Positions 1 to 5,905 of a stretch of 7,037 nt of DNA are shown piece after piece. This DNA is from a bacterium (GTDB lineage: Bacteria; SZUA-79; Acidulodesulfobacterales; Acidulodesulfobacteraceae): positions 1 through 7,037 of the forward strand of contig JAJYJN010000055.1 in NCBI GenBank assembly GCA_021789455.1, given 5' to 3'. The position numbers were made by a program, and so were the translations under genes. Below the pieces are notes generated by a model that did no database searches, was not told the origin of the DNA, and worked only from the letters and a program-made list of their open reading frames with translations. Position 1 is the first letter of the stretch. Each line of letters starts with the position of its first letter.

Positions 1-270
1 CAACATCCTGTTTATATAAAAATTTAAAATGCGCTTTAATTTTGCCTCAGATACCGTTTTATTAAAGTTTCTGTATTTTAAATTATTTATAGCATTGAAA
101 TTATATAAAAAATACAATTCGTTTAACGTTATCGGCGTATTATCCACTGAAGCGGCAATTTCATCGGCCAAAAAACCGTAAGAACTAGAGGCGGATAGCG
201 ATAGAATCATAAGGCATAGAAATGAAATTCCTAAAATATTATTTTTTTTATTTATTATTTTTCTTTCCAT
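1..270 (-). CDS. Exported SurA_N/PpiC-type chaperone or peptidyl-prolyl isomerase, N-terminal 90 residues (runs off left edge)
   Basis: The frame is open from an ATG at 270 to the window edge, so the 3' part of the gene is missing. An in-frame TAA lies six codons upstream, and this ATG is the first start after it. The N-terminus looks like a Sec signal peptide: a charged n-region (MERKIINKKNN), a hydrophobic core at about residues 12-26, and a small-residue stretch ending near SSSYGFLA, with cleavage likely shortly before DE at 36-37. The mature start has the pattern A-S-V-D-N-x-P-I-T-x-N-E-L (residues 40-51), followed by a helical segment ending in LNFYINRML (82-90). This resembles the N-terminal domain of SurA and related periplasmic folding factors (typically V-N-x-x-x-I-T-x-x-E-L, then a helix with L-I-x-x-x-L). 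The isomerase domain, if any, lies outside the window. The protein would act in the periplasm on outer-membrane or secreted proteins. The family call rests on a short motif and is moderate; the signal peptide is more certain. No strong Shine-Dalgarno is visible. Confidence 0.6.
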   Translation of the reverse strand, partial: MERKIINKKNNILGISFLCLMILSLSASSSYGFLADEIAASVDNTPITLNELYFLYNFNAINNLKYRNFNKTVSEAKLKRILNFYINRML

Positions 271-315
271 TAATTTTAATAGAAATTATTTGCGATATAT
301 TATAAAATTTTGGTT
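271..315. promoter_or_regulatory. Divergent intergenic spacer, probably holding back-to-back promoters
   Basis: This 45-bp, very AT-rich gap separates the divergent SurA-like gene and the histidine kinase. On the plus strand, TTTAAT (274-279) and TATATT (296-301), 16 bp apart, could be -35 and -10 boxes. They would give a very short leader before the kinase start. Such AT-rich matches arise easily by chance. No operator palindrome and no clear Shine-Dalgarno is seen for either gene. That a promoter lies here is inferred mainly from the divergent layout. Confidence 0.3.
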
Positions 316-1569
316 ATGGACTATCCTTTTTCTGCTATATTCTATATTTTAATCTTATCATTATTTTTATTCTTTTTGTATATCTTTTTATACAAAAATA
401 TTCAAACATTATTTATTAAAAATAAATTCAGGGAATACCGCGATAAGATAGAAAATTATTTATATATATTGAACAATATGATGGACGGATTGGCAATTAT
501 CGATGCGGATAAAAAAATTTTATTCGTAAACGAAGCTTTCAATAAAAATATCAGGTCGGTAAAAAATCAATCTAACATCTTTGAATTCGATGCCTTAACA
601 AGAAATTTGGAACTTAATTCTTTAATAGACTATGCCGTTTCCGATATAAATTTTAAATTTATAGAAAAAAAACTTTCGTATTACGACAGGGCAGAAGAAA
701 GAATAATTAACTGCATTATACTAAAAATTGAATCTTCCGGCGAATATGCAGTTATCGTCAGAGACATAACATATCTTCAAAAAATTGAAAATGCGCGCAC
801 GACGTTTATACAAAATATATCCCATGAATTAAAAACTCCTATAACGGCGATAACAGGTTTTGCCGAAACGTTAAAAAACGGAGCTATCGATAATCCCGGC
901 GTAAGAATCAAGTTTATAGATATAATATACCATCATGCAAAACGCCTTAATTATTTAATCGACGATTTGATTACGCTTACTAATATAGAAACCGAAAAAT
1001 CCCGCGTAAAATACGAAAAAATTCACATTGAATCCGGCATAGAAGATTCATTAATTTTATTCGAAAAAGAAATAAAAGAAAAAAAACTTACGGTAATTAA
1101 TAATATATCCGATATTTCTTTCATTTCAGACCCCGTAAAAATTAATCAAATTATAACAAACTTAATTCAGAACGCCGTTAAATATACCGATAACGGCGGA
1201 ACGATTAAACTTGAAGGACGCATTATTAACGCTAAAACGGCCGCCGATTTTATTTTAAATATAGGAGATACTTCCATTTTATGGGATAATCTTCCGCTCA
1301 AAGAAAACTCGGACGAATTCTTTTTCTTTTCTATAGAAGATGACGGCAAAGGCGTAAATTACGCTAATCTCCTCAGGCTCGGCGAGAGATTTTTCAGGGT
1401 GGACAGTTCGCATGACGATATACATAAAGGAACCGGATTGGGTCTTGCTATCGTAAAACACACGCTAAGGCTTCTTAGAGGCAGTGCCGTAATTAAAAGC
1501 AGTCTGGGGAACGGTTTTATATTTTCTTTCATAATACCGGGGGCCGAAAATAGTTTTAAACAAAATTAA
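316..1569 (+). CDS. Membrane-anchored PAS-domain sensor histidine kinase, PhoR/WalK-like
   Basis: A complete kinase of 417 residues counted from ATG 316; a TTG at 310 would add two residues, and neither start has a clear ribosome site. One hydrophobic segment (about 6-28) anchors it, with no periplasmic loop, so sensing is probably cytoplasmic or at the membrane. A PAS-like domain follows (about 42-153, with GLAIID and ILFVNEAF). The HisKA domain carries the H-box ISHELKTP, with the phospho-accepting His at 170. The HATPase_c domain shows the N-box (NLIQNAVKY, 282-290), the G1 box DDGKG (342-346), the F-box GERFFRVD and the G2 box GTGLGLA (372-378). F-box and G2 wording is typical of PhoR-type kinases. 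About 55 residues separate the N and G1 boxes, some 20-25 more than usual, so there is an insertion near 303-334. No response regulator is adjacent; upstream is the divergent SurA-like gene. Its 3' end overlaps convergent mqnA by 14 bp. The family call is firm; the signal and partner are unknown. Confidence 0.93.
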   Translation: MDYPFSAIFYILILSLFLFFLYIFLYKNIQTLFIKNKFREYRDKIENYLYILNNMMDGLAIIDADKKILFVNEAFNKNIRSVKNQSNIFEFDALTRNLELNSLIDYAVSDINFKFIEKKLSYYDRAEERIINCIILKIESSGEYAVIVRDITYLQKIENARTTFIQNISHELKTPITAITGFAETLKNGAIDNPGVRIKFIDIIYHHAKRLNYLIDDLITLTNIETEKSRVKYEKIHIESGIEDSLILFEKEIKEKKLTVINNISDISFISDPVKINQIITNLIQNAVKYTDNGGTIKLEGRIINAKTAADFILNIGDTSILWDNLPLKENSDEFFFFSIEDDGKGVNYANLLRLGERFFRVDSSHDDIHKGTGLGLAIVKHTLRLLRGSAVIKSSLGNGFIFSFIIPGAENSFKQN

Positions 1570-2440
1570 GTTTTGGAACGGAAGATATTATCCCGTTTTT
1601 ATATAGCAATTCAGAGTATAGGTTTAATCCTCCGATTTCGTTTTTTCCTAGATCGAAACTCAAACATTCCGTCCAGTAGTCGATGAGCTCTTCATATGAT
1701 ATAAACTTATATTCGTCTAATTTCGATATAGACGCGGCCGCTTCTCCGAGCCCGGAAACAGCCGTTATCTTTGATTCAATAAGTAGCGCTTTTAGGATAT
1801 CGAACTCATTCTTGTTTTTATCGTAAGCCTCCTTGTTTATTATAAAAAGGGCAAAAACAAAAGGATATCCCGTATATCTGTACCATAAATCAGCCAAATC
1901 ATAAGCAAAATAACCTTCGGGAATATATTTTATCAGCTTTAAAGCATTATTTCCTATATGTAAAAAAACTCCTCCTTTTATTGCCTCGCCGTCTGCAACC
2001 GGCCCAAGTTTCAGTTCTAATTTATCATCCGGCTTTAAAGTAGTAAATTTTATTTTGTTTAAATCCATTTTATATATCTCGGCGAGTAAAACTTTCAGAA
2101 GATTTATAGATGTAAGCGTTTCGGGAGTAACACATATGGTTTCGTTTTCGTTAAAATCTTCTATAGGCTTCGGGGAAAAAAGATAAATGCTTTTTACTTT
2201 TTTTTTGGAACTTATAGAAAGGTTCGGAAATATGTAGGAATGCGTATAATTTAGAATATAATAAAAAGAGGATGAAGGACTGATATCTATGTTTCCGGCC
2301 TCTAGTTCCCCGTTTAAAAAAGCGGGGCTCCCGGAAACAAAATTCATAAAATTTATTTTATTATCGTTTTTAAGCGCTTTTTTTAAATAATAATATATCG
2401 GATATACGTTAAGATAATTTATTTCTCCGATACGGATCAT
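1556..2440 (-). CDS. mqnA: Chorismate dehydratase MqnA (futalosine pathway of menaquinone synthesis)
   Basis: MqnA removes water from chorismate to give 3-(1-carboxyvinyloxy)benzoate, the first step of the futalosine route to menaquinone, in the cytoplasm. The 294-residue product is close to the usual family size and has the periplasmic-binding-protein-like fold's recognisable pieces. These are GEINYLNVYPIYYYL at 5-19 (family: G-x-x-x-Y-L-N-x-x-P), DISPSSSFYY at 52-61, TLTSINLL at 108-115, HIGNNAL at 161-167 (often L-I-G-D-x-A-L), and the highly characteristic DLADLWYRYTGYPFVFALF at 181-199. The C-terminal YW..CLSFDLG (255-265) also fits. The start is ATG 2440, overlapping the TGA of the upstream HAD gene as ATGA, with GGAG seven bases before it; translational coupling is likely. 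No other mqn gene (mqnB, C, D or E) is in the window, so the rest of the pathway must be elsewhere. The gene ends inside the 3' end of the convergent kinase gene. Confidence 0.93.
   Translation of the reverse strand: MIRIGEINYLNVYPIYYYLKKALKNDNKINFMNFVSGSPAFLNGELEAGNIDISPSSSFYYILNYTHSYIFPNLSISSKKKVKSIYLFSPKPIEDFNENETICVTPETLTSINLLKVLLAEIYKMDLNKIKFTTLKPDDKLELKLGPVADGEAIKGGVFLHIGNNALKLIKYIPEGYFAYDLADLWYRYTGYPFVFALFIINKEAYDKNKNEFDILKALLIESKITAVSGLGEAAASISKLDEYKFISYEELIDYWTECLSFDLGKNEIGGLNLYSELLYKNGIISSVPKLNFV
2291..2338. repeat. Two-tier inverted repeat inside mqnA
   Basis: The outer arms GTTTCCGG (2291-2298) and CCGGAAAC (2331-2338) are perfect reverse complements. Nested inside are CCCCG (2308-2312) and CGGGG (2323-2327) around a 10-nt A/T loop. 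Together they could form a two-part stem in the mRNA with an asymmetric internal loop (9 nt against 3 nt). It is locally GC-rich in a very AT-rich gene. It falls in codons for a family-typical stretch of MqnA, so chance from protein constraint is possible. Confidence 0.4.
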
Positions 2441-3096
2441 CTACCGACTCCGGTATTATCGTTCGGGCTTAACTCCGATATTGCGGCAAACAGGTAGTCC
2501 GGATTATATGTTTTTAATTCTTCAAAAGTATGGTTGCCCGAAGCCACGCTGCAAATATGGATACCGGCATTTTTTGCGGCCATTATGTCTATCGGAGAAT
2601 CGCCTATTAATATCGTAGAAGTTTTAGGGACGGCTGTTTTTTCGACAATTTTATTTATCATTTCGGGAGAAGGTTTTCCCGCGAGTCCGTCAAACACTCC
2701 GTAAACATAGTCAAAAAAGCCGTCTATTTCCAAATGTTCCAATAATTTTCTGGATATCGAACCTGTTTTATTCGTTGCTACGCTTAAAGATTTTTTTTCT
2801 TCTTTAAGGTATAAAAGAAGTTCTCTAACCCCTTTAATTAAAGATGTTTTTTCAAAACATACTTCTTTATATCTGTTTCTGAAAAGAGCTATAGCTTCCT
2901 CTTCATTCTCTTTCCCGAAAAGCTGGCCGAGAAGGCCTTCTAACGGGACGCCCACATAAGAATTAGACTCCTCGAAAGTTATATTTCTGCTTTGAAATCT
3001 CGAAAATACGGCATCGAAAGCATCGTTAATAGCCTCGAAAGAATCTATCAGCGTTCCGTCTAAATCAAAAATTATGGAATTATATCGTTTTAAAAT
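2437..3096 (-). CDS. HAD-superfamily phosphatase, phosphoglycolate-phosphatase-like, with no standard start codon
   Basis: A haloacid-dehalogenase-fold hydrolase that most resembles phosphoglycolate phosphatase (Gph) or related sugar-phosphate phosphatases; the substrate cannot be read from the sequence. Counted from the ATT at 3096 it has 219 residues, the normal family length. Motif I is IIFDLDGTL, with nucleophile Asp11 and acid/base Asp13. A helical cap follows (about 20-85). Motif II is ATNK with Thr108, motif III is the Lys of GKPSPE (Lys141), and motif IV is GDSPID with Asp166 and Asp170. All catalytic residues are present. The start is the oddity. The frame contains no ATG, GTG or TTG from the upstream stop (3207-3205) to motif I, and the first standard start (GTG 2955) would remove motif I. 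ATT 3096 gives a family-like N-terminus (MLKRYNSIIFDLDGT) and has GAGAGG nine bases upstream. It overlaps the end of galT by 7 bp. A -1 frameshift from galT or a base error in the assembly are alternatives. It ends in an ATGA overlap with mqnA. Confidence 0.85.
   Translation of the reverse strand: MLKRYNSIIFDLDGTLIDSFEAINDAFDAVFSRFQSRNITFEESNSYVGVPLEGLLGQLFGKENEEEAIALFRNRYKEVCFEKTSLIKGVRELLLYLKEEKKSLSVATNKTGSISRKLLEHLEIDGFFDYVYGVFDGLAGKPSPEMINKIVEKTAVPKTSTILIGDSPIDIMAAKNAGIHICSVASGNHTFEELKTYNPDYLFAAISELSPNDNTGVGR
2448..2451 (-). promoter_or_regulatory. Ribosome binding site of mqnA
   Basis: GGAG on the minus strand lies seven bases upstream of the mqnA ATG, inside the last codons of the HAD gene. 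It is one of the few clear Shine-Dalgarno sites in the window. It supports the ATG at 2440 that overlaps the HAD stop codon. Confidence 0.65.
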
Positions 3097-4175
3097 TTTA
3101 AAAAACCTCTCATAAATTCGGCGGTTTCTTCTGGAATAGCAGTATTTATAGACATACCTGTCCCGATCTCGAAACCTGCCTTCATAGTTAATCTTGGGAT
3201 AATCCTAAGACTCCAGTGATAATAATCCTCTTTCTCATCCGCTATCGGCGGGTTGTTAAATACGAAATTATAATCCGGGTCGTTCAATGCGTCATACATA
3301 CCCTTAAGGATTTTTTTTACTATGACTGCTAAATCTTTGGTTTTATCGGCGGACATATTGGAAAAGCACGGTTCGTGCGATAAAGGCATTATCCAGGTTT
3401 CGAACGGGCTCGTAGAAGCAAAAGGGTGAAAAACTATGAAATCAGCCGTCTGCAGTATAATTCTCCTTCCATCCACGATTTCGGCCTGTATCATATCGCA
3501 GAATATGCATCTGCCGACCTCGTCGTAATAAAATCTAGCTTGAGATATATTATTTCTTAAAGTAAGCGGAATTACAGGGGTGGCAATGATTTGCGAATGT
3601 GAATGGACTATAGATGTCCCTGCATTGGCGCCGCTGTTCTTAAATATTATAATATATTTAAACTTTGGATTTACGCGTAAATCCAAGTATCTTTCCCTGT
3701 ACATTAAAAAAAGCTCTTGTATCTGCTTATCGGAAAAAAACGGAAGTTGTTCATTGTGTTTCGGGTTATCTATTACGACTTCGTGCGCTCCTATTCCGGG
3801 TTTCGTTCTGAAAACTTCCGTAGCTCTCGGAAAAAAGTATCCCGAAAAATCCGGATTAACTGCCCTTACCCCCTCATATACCTGGGCATTTTCTTCGAAA
3901 TTAAGGGAGAGTGCGGCGAACTTATTAGGAATAACCCTTACCCACCATCCCTTAGAGTTTGGATTTGTTCCGAGCGTTCTATACGACGCCGTCTCATGAG
4001 GCGAAAGATATTCGTTTCCCGGACAAAACGGACAGTCCTTGGAATATTCCTGAAGATTTGCCTCATTATCTTTTTTAGACGAGAAATCGCTGCCGAACTC
4101 GTGAGGCCTTCTTCTTCTCTCGGTAGCAATTATTACCCATTCCCTTGTTGTTGGGTCCTGTCTTAATTCGGACAT
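3090..4175 (-). CDS. galT: Galactose-1-phosphate uridylyltransferase (GalT, HIT superfamily)
   Basis: GalT swaps UMP between UDP-glucose and galactose-1-phosphate (Leloir pathway) through a uridylylated histidine. The product has 361 residues, close to the family norm. The opening MSELRQDPTTREWVII is typical of bacterial GalT. A zinc-type pair CPFC lies at 48-51. His131 in AHEVVI corresponds to the conserved HEV element. The active site is HSHSQ (191-195), with His193 as the expected nucleophile; E. coli-type enzymes have HPHGQ here. A second pair, CIFC (223-226), resembles the CxFC knuckle of HIT proteins and starts the second half of the duplicated fold. The C-terminal YYHWSLRIIPRL and MSINTAIPEE stretches are also typical. 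The start is ATG 4175, 40 bases after the phosphodiesterase stop and with no clear Shine-Dalgarno, so a separate promoter in that gap is possible but not evident. Because related bacterial enzymes can use other hexose-1-phosphates, the exact sugar is less sure than the family. The 3' end carries the slippery run at the HAD junction. Confidence 0.92.
   Translation of the reverse strand: MSELRQDPTTREWVIIATERRRRPHEFGSDFSSKKDNEANLQEYSKDCPFCPGNEYLSPHETASYRTLGTNPNSKGWWVRVIPNKFAALSLNFEENAQVYEGVRAVNPDFSGYFFPRATEVFRTKPGIGAHEVVIDNPKHNEQLPFFSDKQIQELFLMYRERYLDLRVNPKFKYIIIFKNSGANAGTSIVHSHSQIIATPVIPLTLRNNISQARFYYDEVGRCIFCDMIQAEIVDGRRIILQTADFIVFHPFASTSPFETWIMPLSHEPCFSNMSADKTKDLAVIVKKILKGMYDALNDPDYNFVFNNPPIADEKEDYYHWSLRIIPRLTMKAGFEIGTGMSINTAIPEETAEFMRGFLKF
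3094..3111 (-). promoter_or_regulatory. Possible AUU start or -1 frameshift site at the galT-HAD junction
   Basis: In the minus-strand mRNA, GAGAGG (3111-3106) is followed by U UUU UUA AAA (3105-3096) and then AUU reading. In the galT frame this contains two overlapping slippery heptamers, U UUU UUA and U UUA AAA. A -1 slip on the second enters the HAD frame, with the next codon being AUU 3096-3094. Without a slip, galT stops four codons later counting from its UUA (UAA at 3092-3090). The GAGAGG at nine bases would equally serve as the Shine-Dalgarno for initiation at that AUU. No strong downstream stem-loop is obvious by eye. Which mechanism operates is not decided by the sequence. Confidence 0.4.
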
Positions 4176-4215
4176 AGATTATGAATTTATACTGTTTCTA
4201 TTAAAAATGAAAAAA

Positions 4216-5901
4216 TCAATCTACATAATTATTATACAAAAATTCGTAAATTTTACAAGAATTATTAACCGCTCCGAAATCGAAACGGGTATCTTTATTC
4301 CAAACAGCAAAAGGCTCGTTTTGCTCTCCGCCTATACCGCCGTGGGCGCCCATCTGGTTTTCGAAATTAATTATGTTTCTGCCGTCGTATTCCCCGAATA
4401 ATATTAAATCTCCGGCATTTTTGAATTTAGAAAATCTTTCTAAAGATAAAAAAGCGGCGTCTCTTTCATTAATATTTTGGTAACCCTCCACAATATGTTT
4501 TATAGTAGAGGGCATATTTTTACCGTTTCGGTTATTCAAGTAATATGAATATTCATAAAATTTTTTATCTGCATTATCGTAAATAACGGTTTCTCCGTCG
4601 TTATTAACTCCCGCGATAAATCCTATGCCCTTTATGCAGGATAGCATTGCAGTCAATCCGGCGAATTTTTTTTCTACCCCCTCTACTGACATTCTTTGCG
4701 TATTGCCCGAAAAGTATATATTCGCCATCGGTCCCGAATCCATAATATAAATTATTTTGTCGGTCGTTCTCCAGTCTATTTTTTCATCGTACTCATTTTC
4801 TTTTTGCAATCCAATCCTGCCGGTGAATTTATTAAAAATTTTACTGCACGTTCCTTTCCTAAAAAAATCGCCGATATATAAAAACAATCTTTTAAAGACG
4901 GCGTTATAACCGGTATCGAATTCATAAATTTTGAAATCGCCGCCGGTATAATCCTGAACCACGTTTTTCAGCATTTTACCGCCGTTTAATCCGGAGAAAG
5001 GTATAGACGGCGTGTGTCCGTGGTCGGATATAATAAAAAAATCATATTTCCTTTCGGCTTTTAATATAGTTTTATAAATATGGAAGAGCTTTCTGTCTAT
5101 GGCTTTTAATGTTCTTAGAGCGCTGAACGAATAGGGTCCCCTGTGGTGCGAAAGCTCGTCGTAGCCTATATAATCCAGATATACCGAAGGAACTCCCCTG
5201 GATATGTCCATTATGGCTCCGAAAGTTTCTATCTCTTTAAATATTACGTTAGACATTGCTCTAGCAAAAGGGAAAAAACCTTCCGGACGTACGCGCCTAT
5301 TCTTAAGTATATCCGTTATTCTTTCGCCTATTTCAAATACCGCCTCAAAAAAAACATAAAAAAAAGTTTTCAGAAAAGTAAAAATATGAAAAATGAAAAT
5401 TATAAAAATATCAAAATTTCTTACCCTTTTTTTAAATAAGTATCTTATAGAAAAAGTAGAAAGCGTAAATGTGGAGCGTGACGCCCCGCCGGAAAATAAA
5501 TTTACATAACTTGAACCGCCGGTTAAAAGTCCGCGGCTTTTTTTTGCAAGGAGTTCCTCGATCCGGCCTGCGCTTTCAGGCTTTTTGAATATAATTTCTT
5601 CGCCCGTTTCTCTTTCTATCCATCTGAATCCTGGGATATTATCGTTATTTCCGTATAGAAGTCCTGCTTGAAAAAAAGGGGTGTCGCTAGGAACTCCCGT
5701 AAAATATCTGCTAAGAATATATTTATCGGACTTTATAATTTTCTTCAGGTGCGGCATTAAATTAAGCGACAATGCCTTCCTTAAAGCCTCGTAGGAAAGA
5801 CCGTCTATCTGAAATATCACAAAACCTTTTTTTTCTAAAGGCTTCTTTACTTTTATTTTCCTTATAGATTTTTTAAATATATTTAAAAAACTTATTTTCA
5901 T
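4216..5901 (-). CDS. Alkaline-phosphatase-superfamily phosphodiesterase (type I phosphodiesterase/nucleotide pyrophosphatase-like) with an internal membrane-like segment
   Basis: A 561-residue metal-dependent phosphodiesterase or phosphatase of unknown substrate. Recognisable family elements in order are: FQIDGLSYEAL, where Asp33 should bind metal; GVPSDTPFFQAGLLYG (69-84), where Thr74 is the likely nucleophile; LDYIGYDELSHHRGP (242-256), supplying Asp248 and His252; ISDHGH (291-296), supplying Asp293 and His294; and GAHGG (518-522), supplying the last metal-ligand His520. The full two-metal set therefore appears intact. There is no N-terminal signal peptide; the first 25 residues are basic. 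A strongly hydrophobic, Phe-rich stretch at about 163-190 could be a membrane segment or hairpin and suggests membrane association. The ATG at 5901 lies four bases after the permease stop; a weak GAGAAG lies 12 bases upstream. Tight linkage to an exporter permease and a methyltransferase hints at a role on an exported or lipid-linked phospho-compound, but this is inference only. Confidence 0.85.
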   Translation of the reverse strand: MKISFLNIFKKSIRKIKVKKPLEKKGFVIFQIDGLSYEALRKALSLNLMPHLKKIIKSDKYILSRYFTGVPSDTPFFQAGLLYGNNDNIPGFRWIERETGEEIIFKKPESAGRIEELLAKKSRGLLTGGSSYVNLFSGGASRSTFTLSTFSIRYLFKKRVRNFDIFIIFIFHIFTFLKTFFYVFFEAVFEIGERITDILKNRRVRPEGFFPFARAMSNVIFKEIETFGAIMDISRGVPSVYLDYIGYDELSHHRGPYSFSALRTLKAIDRKLFHIYKTILKAERKYDFFIISDHGHTPSIPFSGLNGGKMLKNVVQDYTGGDFKIYEFDTGYNAVFKRLFLYIGDFFRKGTCSKIFNKFTGRIGLQKENEYDEKIDWRTTDKIIYIMDSGPMANIYFSGNTQRMSVEGVEKKFAGLTAMLSCIKGIGFIAGVNNDGETVIYDNADKKFYEYSYYLNNRNGKNMPSTIKHIVEGYQNINERDAAFLSLERFSKFKNAGDLILFGEYDGRNIINFENQMGAHGGIGGEQNEPFAVWNKDTRFDFGAVNNSCKIYEFLYNNYVD

Positions 5902-5905
5902 AATA

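Noticed and set aside
1173..1198. Inverted repeat CGCCGTTA / TAACGGCG with a 10-nt loop in the kinase gene
   Set aside because: It encodes the conserved N-box region; a single 8-bp stem with no T-run is likely chance and not a terminator.
1167..1461. Minus-strand open frames opposite the kinase gene
   Set aside because: They overlap the conserved ATP-binding domain coding region and have no protein-like motifs.
2437..2955. HAD gene starting at GTG 2955 (172 residues)
   Set aside because: This start would delete the catalytic DLDGT motif and the first 47 residues, which are clearly encoded in the same frame upstream to 3096.
3089..3100. AAAATTTTAAAA-like palindrome at the galT stop as a terminator
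   Set aside because: It is pure A/T with no GC stem and lies inside the overlapping start of the next gene, so termination here is implausible.
3580..4166. Open frames opposite galT on the plus strand (3580-3999 and 3717-4166), and another minus-strand frame at 3938-4129
   Set aside because: They lie wholly within galT, whose protein is strongly conserved, and their translations show no recognisable domain.
4207..5439. Plus-strand open frames at 4207-4401, 4696-4881 and 5143-5439
   Set aside because: They are antisense to the phosphodiesterase, low in complexity, and without domain or ribosome-site support.
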